A stretch of DNA of 64,000 nucleotides from CAYQQR01 sp964420035 (GCA_964420035.1 CAYQQR010000002.1:1-64000), one strand, 5' to 3'; shown: positions 26,725 to 35,667, counted from the stretch's first letter. Program-made: numbers and translations. Notes: generated from the sequence alone by a model not told the origin.

Positions 26725-28674
26725 TCAATTGTTCCAACCGGGTTCTTCCAGATATAGAAATTGAATCCTGAAATCATCCGCGTAGACGGGTACACGTTCC
26801 TTGTTCCAGAGGTAAACTTTCAGGATATCATTTTCGCTCAGCTTTTCCGGTAAGGGAAACACAGCTTGCAGCCGGTTCCATTTTTCTTCAAGGGTATTGA
26901 TCTTTATGGGGTAAGACTTATAATAATGTATCTTTCCCCTGTTTTCCAGGGAAGCAATCAAATAAACCTCTTTATTTATTGCCGTACCCGTTGGATGCAG
27001 TAGTAGGGAAACTTCAATATACATGTCATGGTACAATTCAGGCAGGGTTCCCTCAAAGCCATCCAGGAATTCTTTGTTTAAAAACATAAAACCCTCATTC
27101 GTCGGAGTAATAAGGGAATCAGGGTATGGTCCGGCAACTTCAGTATCATACTGATTTTCACTAAGCAATATTTTCCGGTATTGATCAAAGCGATGTTCGG
27201 TCCATTTCCGGAGAAGATCCCGGTTGTCTCTGTCCGGATCCGCTACGGTCTTTTTAAAGATATAAATAGCATAAGGATGATCACCCAGGACCCGGAAGGG
27301 GATATCGGGCTTGAAGGACCGGATCAGTTTGAATTCCTCGTGATCCATAATATTTTCCAGGGGAAGTCTTCCTTCATTCGGTCCGAAATGGGCATCCCAT
27401 ATGAAAATGCTGCTGTCTTCAATACCGGATCCAAGATCTTCAGGGGCCTGATACAATAGGGTGCTTCCGGGAGCTTCGGCTCTGTCCAGTTTCATATAAT
27501 GGAAGAAATAGGGATTGAAATAGTACATCTTTTCCCCGGAGTACTCGGAATTCACGAGCCAGTATGAGGCCTTTCTTACAAGCTTCCGGGTTGGATCTGC
27601 TTCCGGGGGTATGCTATAGACCTTAAAGGGGGTCCGGGTAAGGAAAACCGCGACGATGATCGTAAATCCCGGTCTGAGCCACGGAAAACGATGAAAAAAC
27701 CCCAGGATAAACTGAAGTCCCTGTACCCCCATAACAGCCGCCAGGGGCATTGCTGCAGCGATCACCCGGATCAGGCCCAGTGAACCCCCCAGGCCTTTCC
27801 ACCACACGTAGGAATGTGCCGCAAAATATACCGCGAATGGAAGAACGATCAGCAGGAAATGCTGCAATTGACGCGTTTTTTGTTGGAGCGAAATGTTTTT
27901 ATCGAATGGAACCCGGATATAGTGTATAATGGCAAGGATCAGAAATATACCCAGGGGAATGCCAAAAATAAATTTAGATTCATTGATGAAATGCAATAAT
28001 GCTCCACTGCCATAGATCTCCTGTGCACCGGTATAGGGCATCTTGTTGATCAGCCAAAAAAAATCGTTGAACACAAACCAGCCGGTCAGGCTGTATAAAA
28101 GGCTGCCCGTTAGAATGAAGGGGATGCTTTTCCAGGAGCGTACATAGACCAGCGCGATGATCCATAAAGGAAAGAAAATGATCCCTTCGGTCCGGATCAT
28201 GGGAATAAATGAAAGAATGACAGCGGAAAGGATGTACTTTTTCTTATAAAAGCTGAAAACCGTGGCAATCAGGAACAGGCTGAACAAAATTTCTGTCATG
28301 CCGCTTATGGCCAGCAGGGTATAGATGGGGGCGAACAAAAGCATCAGGATACTTATCCAGGCATACTTCAGATCCATTATACGGGCAGTTCTGTATGTCA
28401 GGAATGCTGCAATTACGGCAAGGATGGCATTGAATATCTTTATTGCCTGGTAACCCAGTTGAGCCACCGGGGCCATGATCAGGGTAAAAACCGGTTTGGC
28501 CCAATGATGCAGCAGATATTCCGGATTTTTGAATGCCAGGCGGCTGTAACGATAGTGATTGATATCATCAGCACCGCCTATACTTCCCTCTGAAAGCAGG
28601 GCAAGCACCACGAACAAAATCAGGCAAAAGATCAGTAAAAGGAAGGGGAAATATCTCTCAATGCTATTTCTCAT
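26725..28674 (-). CDS. GT-C-like multi-spanning membrane glycosyltransferase
   Basis: A 649-aa protein. The first loop holds the acidic pair of GGADDINHYRYSRLAF near residue 33, the layout of GT-C mannosyl/glucosyltransferases (compare the EG or DD pair near the first loop in GT39/GT83). About ten helices occupy residues 10-350; the remaining 300 residues are soluble, and the last part looks beta-rich (DMYIEVSLLLHP, ENDILKVYLWN), perhaps a carbohydrate-binding fold. It overlaps the GT2 gene upstream by 11 bp, so a polyprenyl-phosphate sugar made by that enzyme could be its donor. Confidence 0.75.
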   Translation of the reverse strand: MRNSIERYFPFLLLIFCLILFVVLALLSEGSIGGADDINHYRYSRLAFKNPEYLLHHWAKPVFTLIMAPVAQLGYQAIKIFNAILAVIAAFLTYRTARIMDLKYAWISILMLLFAPIYTLLAISGMTEILFSLFLIATVFSFYKKKYILSAVILSFIPMIRTEGIIFFPLWIIALVYVRSWKSIPFILTGSLLYSLTGWFVFNDFFWLINKMPYTGAQEIYGSGALLHFINESKFIFGIPLGIFLILAIIHYIRVPFDKNISLQQKTRQLQHFLLIVLPFAVYFAAHSYVWWKGLGGSLGLIRVIAAAMPLAAVMGVQGLQFILGFFHRFPWLRPGFTIIVAVFLTRTPFKVYSIPPEADPTRKLVRKASYWLVNSEYSGEKMYYFNPYFFHYMKLDRAEAPGSTLLYQAPEDLGSGIEDSSIFIWDAHFGPNEGRLPLENIMDHEEFKLIRSFKPDIPFRVLGDHPYAIYIFKKTVADPDRDNRDLLRKWTEHRFDQYRKILLSENQYDTEVAGPYPDSLITPTNEGFMFLNKEFLDGFEGTLPELYHDMYIEVSLLLHPTGTAINKEVYLIASLENRGKIHYYKSYPIKINTLEEKWNRLQAVFPLPEKLSENDILKVYLWNKERVPVYADDFRIQFLYLEEPGWNN

Positions 28675-29407
28675 TGGGCTCCTTGTAGGTTCTTCTTTGA
28701 AAAAGATTATACTTCACTATGCAGTAAACTGCCCTGAAACCATCTTTCCAGTTGATCTTTTTCCCTTCTTCATAGGTTCTGCCGTAGTAGGAAATTCCGA
28801 CCTCAAAGATCCTGATACCGGGAATTCGGGCGATCTTGGCGGTAACCTCGGGTTCAAAGCCGAACCTTTTTTCCTTCAGATAAAGTCTTTTCAGGTCCCT
28901 GGCCCTGAAGAGCTTGTAGCAGGTTTCCATATCGGTCAGGTTCAGATTCGTAAACATGTTCGAAAGGAAAGTCAGGAAACCGTTCCCGATGGAATGCCAG
29001 AAAAACAGGACCCTGTGGGGATTTGAGCCCCTGAACCGGGAGCCGTATACCACATCGGCCCTTTCTTCCAGTACCGGTTTCAAAAGGGTGGAATATTCCC
29101 TGGGATCGTATTCGAGATCCGCATCCTGGATCAGGATAAAATCACCTTTACATTCTTCAATTCCCCGGTGTATGGCTGCCCCTTTGCCCATGTTCGTGTC
29201 CTGTATGAAATACCGGATCTTTGCATCATGGTCTTGTTTCAAAAAATCCCGGATCAGGGCCTGGGTTTTATCCACGGAACAGTCATCCACAATGTTTATT
29301 TCCAGTTCTACCCGGGTTATACCCGCATTCAAAATATTATTCAGTATCTGGATAATGGTCTTCTCCTCGTTATAAGCGGGGATGATAACTGAAAGCACCT
29401 TATTCAT
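28664..29407 (-). CDS. GT2 glycosyltransferase (dolichol-phosphate-mannose-synthase-like)
   Basis: A 247-aa GT-A enzyme without membrane helices. VIIPAYNEEKTI at the N-terminus, NIVDDCSVDKT near 38, and QDADLEYDPREY near 93 with the metal-binding DAD are all DPM1-like. The product is probably a polyprenyl-phosphate-linked hexose. The gene overlaps murA by 8 bp and the GT-C gene by 11 bp, so the three are one transcriptional unit. Confidence 0.88.
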   Translation of the reverse strand: MNKVLSVIIPAYNEEKTIIQILNNILNAGITRVELEINIVDDCSVDKTQALIRDFLKQDHDAKIRYFIQDTNMGKGAAIHRGIEECKGDFILIQDADLEYDPREYSTLLKPVLEERADVVYGSRFRGSNPHRVLFFWHSIGNGFLTFLSNMFTNLNLTDMETCYKLFRARDLKRLYLKEKRFGFEPEVTAKIARIPGIRIFEVGISYYGRTYEEGKKINWKDGFRAVYCIVKYNLFQRRTYKEPNEK

Positions 29408-30713
29408 GGGTCAGTCTTTTTATCGAGGCCCCGAGTGCATTCAGCCGCTGATCGATCTGCTGGTATCCGCGGTCGATTTGTTCAATATTGTGAATGACAG
29501 AGGTTCCTTCGGCCGACAGGGCCGCGATGAGCAGGGCGACCCCTGCACGGATGTCCGGGGAAGACATTTCCGTTGCACGAAGCCTGTACTGATGGTCCAG
29601 TCCGATCACCGTGGCCCTGTGCGGGTCGCATAGAATGATCTGTGCACCCATGTCGATGAGTTTATCGACAAAAAAGAGGCGGCTCTCGAACATTTTCTGG
29701 TGGATCAACACACTGCCCCTGGCCTGGGTAGCCACGACCAGCATCACCGAGATCAAATCGGGTGTCAGGCCGGGCCATGGTGCATCGGCGATGGTCATGA
29801 TGGAGCCATCGATGAAGGTTTCAATTTCATAATGTTCCTGCCGGGGAACCAGAATGTCGTCGCCCTCGCTTTTCAGTCGAATGCCCAACCTTTCAAAGGA
29901 TTGTGGGATGATGCCCAGGTCCTTGAGATGTACGTTTTTTATCTCCAGGGATGAACGGGTCATGGCTGCCATACCGATAAAACTGCCCACTTCGATCATA
30001 TCCGGGAGAATACGGTGCCTGGTACCTGAGAGTTTTTCCACACCCTTAACGCTTAGCAGGTTTGAGCCGATACCTGAAATGTCGGCACCCATGTTGACCA
30101 GCATTTTGCATAATTGCTGGATATAGGGTTCACACGCGGCATTGAATATGGTGGTGGTCCCTTTGGTCAGCACAGCACACATAAGGATGTTCGCTGTACC
30201 GGTTACCGAAGCTTCGTCCAGGAGCATATAGTTGCCTTTCAGCTTATTTCCGTCGACTTTAAAGAACCGTGTATCGGGGTCATAAATGAATCGTGCACCC
30301 AATTTTTGAAATCCCATAAAATGGGTGTCAACGCGCCTTCGACCAATCTTATCCCCTCCGGGTTGCGGTATATAGCCTTTACCGAATCTTCCGAGCAAGG
30401 GACCCACGATCATAATGGATCCACGCAAACTGGCAGCTTCCAGAGCGAAATCTTCGGTTTGGAGATAATCGAAATCTACATTGGGGGTGCGGAAAGTGAA
30501 GTCACCCGGTTGGTTTTGTGTTACTTCCACCCCCATTTTTTGCATCAGGTCGATCAGCTTGTTGACATCACGGATGTCGGGGACATTCCTTATGTTCACC
30601 GGATCCGCGGTAAGAAGGGAAGCACAGAGAACCTGCAGGGCTTCGTTTTTGGCCCCCTGGGGTACGATCTCACCCTGTAGCTGTTTTCCGCCTTCAACGA
30701 CAAATTTTGCCAT
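29400..30713 (-). CDS. murA: UDP-GlcNAc 1-carboxyvinyltransferase MurA, Cys-to-Asp variant
   Basis: A 437-aa enzyme catalysing the first committed step of peptidoglycan synthesis, transfer of enolpyruvate from PEP to UDP-GlcNAc. K22 in GAKNEAL is the conserved active-site lysine. The catalytic loop reads QPGGDKIGRRRVDTH, with D121 (codon at 30351-30353) where E. coli MurA has Cys115. Asp at this position is known to keep activity and abolish covalent inhibition by fosfomycin. It follows the DUF4290 gene by 33 bp, a Bacteroidota gene order. Confidence 0.95.
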   Translation of the reverse strand: MAKFVVEGGKQLQGEIVPQGAKNEALQVLCASLLTADPVNIRNVPDIRDVNKLIDLMQKMGVEVTQNQPGDFTFRTPNVDFDYLQTEDFALEAASLRGSIMIVGPLLGRFGKGYIPQPGGDKIGRRRVDTHFMGFQKLGARFIYDPDTRFFKVDGNKLKGNYMLLDEASVTGTANILMCAVLTKGTTTIFNAACEPYIQQLCKMLVNMGADISGIGSNLLSVKGVEKLSGTRHRILPDMIEVGSFIGMAAMTRSSLEIKNVHLKDLGIIPQSFERLGIRLKSEGDDILVPRQEHYEIETFIDGSIMTIADAPWPGLTPDLISVMLVVATQARGSVLIHQKMFESRLFFVDKLIDMGAQIILCDPHRATVIGLDHQYRLRATEMSSPDIRAGVALLIAALSAEGTSVIHNIEQIDRGYQQIDQRLNALGASIKRLTHE

Positions 30714-30746
30714 GGGAATGACTGAAGTATAAGAGAAGGGTGCCTT

Positions 30747-31352
30747 CTATTTTTTTCTTGGCTGACGCTTTTTCCGCGCTTTACTGAGAAATTCACGGGT
30801 ATCGGTCATATCGACGGGACCCGGTTTGATCCGTCCTCCTGACAGCTCTTCAAGATCCTTCAGTATGACCGAATCGTCAACAGCCTCCCGGTTCCAGGTC
30901 AGGTAGGATTTCTTCATGTGGTTCGCGATCACCTCGATAAGCAGGTCCTTTTCATCACTCTCTTCCATTTCTGCTGCAATATCGATGATCTTTTCCATCA
31001 TTCTGCCGTAGTGCTTATACTTGATCTCACCTTCCTTGTAGGGGACACGACGCGGTTTTTCCTTAAAAATCTCAGGTTCGGGCTTTTCGTAAGGTGAATC
31101 GATGTCCAGTTTAAAATCGGACATGATGGCCAGGTGGTCCCAGAGTTTGTGTTTGAAATCGGCAACATCTCTGAGATGGGGGTTCAGGTTACCCATGATG
31201 TTGATTATGGCCCGTGCGGCACGGTTCCTTTCCTCGCGGTCCTCGATCTCGGAGATCGGGTCTACCATTTTCTGTATGTTCCTTCCATATTCCGGAAGAG
31301 CCAGTTTTTTCCTGCTTGTATTATAGTCAAAACTCATAAGCGGTTCAATCAT
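30747..31352 (-). CDS. DUF4290 family protein
   Basis: A 201-aa cytoplasmic protein of a Bacteroidota-restricted family, function unknown. The conserved beginning SFDYNTSRKKLALPEYGRNIQKMV, seen from residue 7, and LNPHLRDVADFKHKLWDHL near 55 are the most family-like parts; the end is a basic tail (KARKKRQPRKK) that might touch nucleic acid. The protein is mostly helical and charged. A second ATG at 31337 is possible. It leads the operon with murA and two glycosyltransferases, so a link to envelope assembly is plausible. Confidence 0.82.
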   Translation of the reverse strand: MIEPLMSFDYNTSRKKLALPEYGRNIQKMVDPISEIEDREERNRAARAIINIMGNLNPHLRDVADFKHKLWDHLAIMSDFKLDIDSPYEKPEPEIFKEKPRRVPYKEGEIKYKHYGRMMEKIIDIAAEMEESDEKDLLIEVIANHMKKSYLTWNREAVDDSVILKDLEELSGGRIKPGPVDMTDTREFLSKARKKRQPRKK

Positions 31353-31359
31353 TAGATTA

Positions 31360-31367
31360 CAAAACTA
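31360..31367 (-). promoter_or_regulatory. Candidate -7 element TAGTTTTG for the DUF4290-murA operon
   Basis: It is a perfect TAnnTTTG match on the minus strand, only 7 bp before the ATG at 31352, so translation would begin at or almost at the 5' end, or else at the ATG at 31337. A canonical TTG at -33 is not evident. Confidence 0.45.
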
Positions 31368-31424
31368 CAAATATTCTTCCTAAATTTAACTATGCTCCAC
31401 CAACCCTTAAATAGTCATCAAATT

Positions 31425-32684
31425 ATGTTCCTCTTCAGAATTATTTTCTCCGGACTGTTCCTGCTTGTTTATTCTCTTGGTGTTCTCCAGGCCCAAATCA
31501 CGGGGATCTATTGTTTTCATGAACAAATACCCGCGCATCATCCCAATGTCATACTCACCAAAGCAAAACAACTGGATGATGATCATATCTGTTTCCTGGG
31601 CAATGCCAAAACGGTTTCATTCCGGGACATGATGCCTTGTTTCTTAATTACAGATACGGAGGGCCATTTCAAGTCCTTCGATTTGATAGAAAGCGGGGCT
31701 TTCCTGACCATTGACAATTTTGCAACTACCCCGGGCGGAGGGTATATGATCTATGGATCTGAGCAGCGGCAAGGTAATTTTCGTCCGGTTTGGATGACCA
31801 TCAGCCCCTTGGGAGGTATTGAACGCACAAATGTTCTGACCTTTCCCACTGCTACATTTTTCGGAGATGTATTGCCGCTGGACAGCGATCGGGCCATGGC
31901 TTGTCATGCCACGCGTATTGATTCTACCGGGGTATTCAATATTGCGGTCTATAAAACGCACATAGACCAATACAAGCCTGAGTGGTATAAGATCCTTCCA
32001 TCCAGTCATTTCGAACAGGCCGGTCCTTTGGTTTCAGGCCAGGATGGTTTCCTGTATCTTATGGGAAAATGGTATAATGAGAGCCGGACCAGGATACATC
32101 CCTTATTGTATAAACTGGACAGGGAAGGAAAGCTTATATGGAAGAAAGTATTCAAAAATTTCGAAGTCTGGAACCGGAGCAGTCTCGCCACGGACAAAGA
32201 AGGTCATGTCTTTTTTGCCGTGGGTTCTTCGGTTGATAAGATGGCGAGCAATACTACCTGGCTGTATAAGTTTTCAGCCGACGGCGAGGAGATCGACCGG
32301 GAACCATTTTATGATATCGATTGCAATGAAATGATCTTGTTGGATAACGATCAGCTTTGGATGGTCGGCTCCAACCTGCTCAGGAAAGGGGATTGGATCA
32401 TCACCAAGGCGGCCCTTGTGCGGGTTGATAAAAACCTGAAGAGGATCGGTGGTCTGGAACTGACCGAAGCGCGTAAGCCGGATGCAGATATTCCCGGATA
32501 TATCCTTGCGAAACAGCCAACAGCTTCAGAATACAACGGGGTGATCAAGCTAAAGGACGGATCACTTGCCTGCTATGGCAGGGCATTCATCCCGGATACC
32601 GCAGATTCTGGTGAAATGGTTTCTGCCGAGCGTCGAAACCGGCCCCTGGTTGTAATATTAAACAAAGACGGGATGTTGGAATAA
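31425..32684 (+). CDS. Secreted protein of unknown function, probable beta-propeller
   Basis: A 419-aa protein from the ATG at 31425 (an ATG at 31392 would add 11 residues). The signal peptide is MFLFRIIFSGLFLLVYSLG with cleavage near LQAQ. The mature protein has repeating blocks of about 50 residues that end in a hydrophobic strand plus a turn, such as GGGYMIYGSE, DGFLYLMGKW, EGHVFFAVGS, NDQLWMVGSN and DGSLACYGRA, suggesting a six- or seven-bladed propeller. I recognise no catalytic motif. It is divergent from the DUF4290 operon. Confidence 0.65.
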   Translation: MFLFRIIFSGLFLLVYSLGVLQAQITGIYCFHEQIPAHHPNVILTKAKQLDDDHICFLGNAKTVSFRDMMPCFLITDTEGHFKSFDLIESGAFLTIDNFATTPGGGYMIYGSEQRQGNFRPVWMTISPLGGIERTNVLTFPTATFFGDVLPLDSDRAMACHATRIDSTGVFNIAVYKTHIDQYKPEWYKILPSSHFEQAGPLVSGQDGFLYLMGKWYNESRTRIHPLLYKLDREGKLIWKKVFKNFEVWNRSSLATDKEGHVFFAVGSSVDKMASNTTWLYKFSADGEEIDREPFYDIDCNEMILLDNDQLWMVGSNLLRKGDWIITKAALVRVDKNLKRIGGLELTEARKPDADIPGYILAKQPTASEYNGVIKLKDGSLACYGRAFIPDTADSGEMVSAERRNRPLVVILNKDGMLE

Positions 32685-32706
32685 GGAGCAGTAATTTGGA
32701 TTCAGG

Positions 32707-32777
32707 ATTCAGGATGAAGTTCCTGGGTTCCCTGCCTGCCGGCAGGCAGGCTGGGTTCCTTGGTTCCTCGGTTCAGT
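32707..32777 (+). repeat. Palindromic intergenic repeat, copy B
   Basis: It is oriented opposite to copy A at 25835-25915. 32707-32754 is the 48-bp identical part, with the 20-bp palindrome at 32731-32750; both copies end in a GGTTCC-rich tandem and TTCCTCGGTTCAGT. It lies between two convergent genes. Confidence 0.75.
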
Positions 32778-32813
32778 TTGAATAAAAAACGAATGTCGTA
32801 GTGAATAGCTTTA

Positions 32814-33203
32814 TCACCCGGTTTTTAGCCATTTCAGAGCCGCTTCTTCAGTGGAGAAAACCTTGATATAGTAGTTCTCAAGGATCAAGGATAGTTTTTC
32901 GTAGAGCATGGTGAGGGCGGTTTCATGCGGACTGGCAGGTATGAGGGCATCCCTGATGTAATGGAAATGGGGCAGGATGTCCTTCACAACCCGCAGGATC
33001 AAAGGCAGTTCATCCTGCATAACCTCCCTGAAGCTGGCCCGTGCCATGTCGCTCATGATGCGCAGCTCATGCGGCAGGTATTTTCGCTTTCCGAGCCACT
33101 CCACATATTCAATGATGTCCTTGGTATTGATCTCTCCCGTGTACTTCACATACGTGATCCCGTCATGCTCATCATATCGTATGTCAAATTTGTCAAGTGC
33201 CAT
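32814..33203 (-). CDS. Stand-alone STAS/SpoIIAA-like protein
   Basis: A 129-aa cytoplasmic protein with alternating beta-strands and helices: ITYVKYTGEINTKDIIEYVEWL at residues 16-37, then HELRIMSDMARASF, and a final VFSTEEAALKWL typical of SpoIIAA-like/STAS-fold proteins in which the last helix carries an EEAxxWL motif. There is no obvious phosphorylatable serine in a DSSG context. The function is unknown. It is followed by repeat copy B, and lies downstream of uvrD on the same strand, 125 bp away. Confidence 0.6.
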   Translation of the reverse strand: MALDKFDIRYDEHDGITYVKYTGEINTKDIIEYVEWLGKRKYLPHELRIMSDMARASFREVMQDELPLILRVVKDILPHFHYIRDALIPASPHETALTMLYEKLSLILENYYIKVFSTEEAALKWLKTG

Positions 33204-33328
33204 TAAAAGATCAAGAATTCATTCATAAGTTACAAAAAACTTATAACGGACTATTAATCATTTTGTTATTAACTTCAATAATTTTTGAAAACATTTTGAT
33301 ACACAGATTAATAATATGTTAAATCAAA

Positions 33329-35653
33329 TTACGGATTGCTATCCGTAATAATTTTCAGTTTTGCAAATTTAAGCAGCAATTGCTTATTCCCGAGTCCTTT
33401 GAAATAAACAGTCGCTTTGGTATTGGGCATGCTGCCTTCTATTTGCAGTATTTTTCCTTCCCCGAAGCGTGGGTGTTTAACCCGCGTACCTGCCTGGATC
33501 TCCGACGGATCGGAAAAGTCATGTTCCTGGTTCGGTCTTTGACTTTGGGTGGCCGCGGGCTCTGTATCTTCCGTTTTCCCGGAAATATCCGTTCGCCGGA
33601 AGCCGGTGCGTGATTTTTGAACTTTCCCGAGGTGGACATAGTCGGTTTTGGGTCCGGGTCGGGTCATGCCTGATGAATAGCCCAAAGGATAGGTGATGAA
33701 TGATTCCTGGATATCCTGGATAAAGCGGCTTGGGGTGGCATAATTGATCAAACCGAAGCGCATCCGCGTTTCCGCGTATGAGATCACCAGCTTATTCATG
33801 GCCCGGGTCATGGCCACATAGAACAGGCGCCGTTCTTCCTCCAGTCCCCTGGGGTCGTACATGGACATGGCCGAAGGGAAAAGTTCCTCTTCCAGTCCCG
33901 TGACGTATACGTTTTTAAATTCCAGTCCTTTAGCGGAATGCACCGTCATGATCGTCACCTTGTCCCGGTCCTCCTCATCGTCCGTATCCATATCGGTGAG
34001 CAGGGCCACGTTTTGCAGAAAAGCGTCCAGGCTGCTGTCTTCGCCTTCTTCGCGTGATTCCTGGAAGATCTTGATCCCGTTGAGTAATTCCTGGATGTTT
34101 TCCCAGCGTGTAATGTTCTCGGGCGACTGTTCATAATGCAGGTCCTTGAGTACCCCGGCATCTTTGGCAATGGTCAGGGCCAGGTCGAAAGCTTCCATTT
34201 TGTTCAGTTGTTTTCTGAAGCCTTCCATCATGCCGGCGAAATTCTTCAGTTTGGTGATGGTTCCTTTATTGAACAGCTTTGTAAATTCTTCTGCACGCGT
34301 CAAAATTTCCCAGAGCGGCTTCCGGTGCAGCTGGCCCAATTGTTCCAGTTTGTTCAGGGTGGTTTTTCCGATACCCCGGGCGGGGTAATTGATGATCCTC
34401 TTCAGGGCCTCATCGTCACGGGTGTTGACCGTCAGGCGCAGGTAAGCGAGCAGGTCCTTGATCTCCTTCCGTTCATAGAAAGACAGGGAACCATACACCC
34501 TGTAGGGTATGTTCATTTTTCGAAGGGATTCTTCAAAGATCCTGGACTGGGCATTGGTACGGTACAAAATGGCAAAATCCTTATTCCTGAGCTGCGATCT
34601 CATCTGATCCTCCTTGATCATGCCGGCAATGTTAAATCCTTCTTCCTGGTCGCTGCTGTTTCGAAGGAGCAGGATCTTTTCGCCCTCCGGTTTATCCGAC
34701 CAGAGATTTTTCTTTATCTGTTCTTTATTGCGTGCGATAACTCCGTTGGCCGCTTCCACGATGTTACGGGTGGAGCGGTAATTTTGCTCCAGCTTGAAAA
34801 GCTTATGTTCCGGATAGTCATGTTTGAAATTCAGAATGTTCTCTATCCGGGCTCCCCGGAAAGAGTAAATACTTTGTGCATCGTCCCCGACCACGCACAG
34901 GTTTTCATGTTTTTCCGAAAGTTTATTAATGATCATGTATTGTACCAGGTTGGTGTCCTGGTACTCATCAACCAGGATGTAATGAAAATACTCCCGGTAT
35001 TTCTTCAGAACCTCTTCGTGATCCCTGAAAATGATATAGGTATTCATGAGCAGGTCGTCAAAATCCATGGCGCCCGCCTGCTTGCATTTCTGCACATACC
35101 GCTTGTAGATCTCTGCCAGGTGCGGTTTTTTGCCGCGCTTATCTGCCTCAAGCAGTTCGTTGTTTTGCATGTAGGCCTGGGGGGTTATCAGGTTATTCTT
35201 GGCAGCGGATATCCGTCCGTATACTTCGCCGGGTTTATAGTACCGATCATCCAGGTTCATCTCCCGGATGATGCTTTTGACCATGCTTTTGGAATCGATG
35301 GTATCGTATATGGAATAACTGGATGGAAATCCGAGCAATTTACCTTCCAAACGAAGGATCCTGGCAAAGATGGAATGAAAGGTACCCATCCAGAGATGGC
35401 GGGCCAGATCGTTGCCAACCAGCCTGCCGATGCGCTCTTTCATCTCATTGGCCGCCTTATTGGTAAAGGTCAGGGCCAGTATCCTGTGCGGGTTAATACC
35501 CTGTGAAAGTAAATACGCGATCCGGTAGGTCAGTACCCTTGTTTTTCCTGAACCCGCCCCGGCGATCACCAGCGATGGTCCCTCATAGTCCTGTACGGCC
35601 TTTTTTTGGGGTTCATTCAGGTCTTTGATAAAATCAACTCTTCTCGGATTCAT
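33329..35653 (-). CDS. uvrD: ATP-dependent DNA helicase UvrD/PcrA
   Basis: A 774-aa superfamily 1A 3'-5' helicase of nucleotide-excision and replication-fork repair. The Q motif is LNEPQKKAV, motif I AGAGSGKTRVL, motif Ia LTFTNKAANEM, motif II VDEYQDTN, motif III GDDAQSIYSFRGA, motif IV QNYRST, motif V TVHSAKGLEF and motif VI VAMTRA. The C-terminus bears a PcrA-like Tudor domain (GTRVKHPRFGEGKILQIEG), which in PcrA contacts RNA polymerase. The ATG at 35653 is preferred to a TTG at 35662, which lies in the probable -7 element. PcrA and UvrD names are interchangeable here. Confidence 0.95.
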   Translation of the reverse strand: MNPRRVDFIKDLNEPQKKAVQDYEGPSLVIAGAGSGKTRVLTYRIAYLLSQGINPHRILALTFTNKAANEMKERIGRLVGNDLARHLWMGTFHSIFARILRLEGKLLGFPSSYSIYDTIDSKSMVKSIIREMNLDDRYYKPGEVYGRISAAKNNLITPQAYMQNNELLEADKRGKKPHLAEIYKRYVQKCKQAGAMDFDDLLMNTYIIFRDHEEVLKKYREYFHYILVDEYQDTNLVQYMIINKLSEKHENLCVVGDDAQSIYSFRGARIENILNFKHDYPEHKLFKLEQNYRSTRNIVEAANGVIARNKEQIKKNLWSDKPEGEKILLLRNSSDQEEGFNIAGMIKEDQMRSQLRNKDFAILYRTNAQSRIFEESLRKMNIPYRVYGSLSFYERKEIKDLLAYLRLTVNTRDDEALKRIINYPARGIGKTTLNKLEQLGQLHRKPLWEILTRAEEFTKLFNKGTITKLKNFAGMMEGFRKQLNKMEAFDLALTIAKDAGVLKDLHYEQSPENITRWENIQELLNGIKIFQESREEGEDSSLDAFLQNVALLTDMDTDDEEDRDKVTIMTVHSAKGLEFKNVYVTGLEEELFPSAMSMYDPRGLEEERRLFYVAMTRAMNKLVISYAETRMRFGLINYATPSRFIQDIQESFITYPLGYSSGMTRPGPKTDYVHLGKVQKSRTGFRRTDISGKTEDTEPAATQSQRPNQEHDFSDPSEIQAGTRVKHPRFGEGKILQIEGSMPNTKATVYFKGLGNKQLLLKFAKLKIITDSNP

Positions 35654-35659
35654 AGTGTG

Positions 35660-35667
35660 CAAAATTA
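35660..35667 (-). promoter_or_regulatory. Candidate -7 element TAATTTTG for uvrD
   Basis: A perfect TAnnTTTG match on the minus strand ends 6 bp before the uvrD ATG, implying a leaderless or near-leaderless mRNA. A clear TTG at -33 is absent. Confidence 0.45.

Noticed and set aside
25835..32777. CRISPR or composite transposon bounded by the inverted repeats
   Set aside because: There are only two copies, no spacer pattern and no transposase; the DNA between them carries core genes such as murA and grpE.
33225..33244. 7-bp hairpin (ATAAGTT/AACTTAT) upstream of the STAS-like gene as a terminator of uvrD
   Set aside because: It is A/T only, has no following T-run on the uvrD strand and is probably chance in an A/T-rich gap.
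34136..35506. 456-codon open frame on the plus strand, opposite uvrD
   Set aside because: It is an antisense shadow of a complete helicase gene; the translation has no family motifs and the opposite strand has all SF1 motifs.
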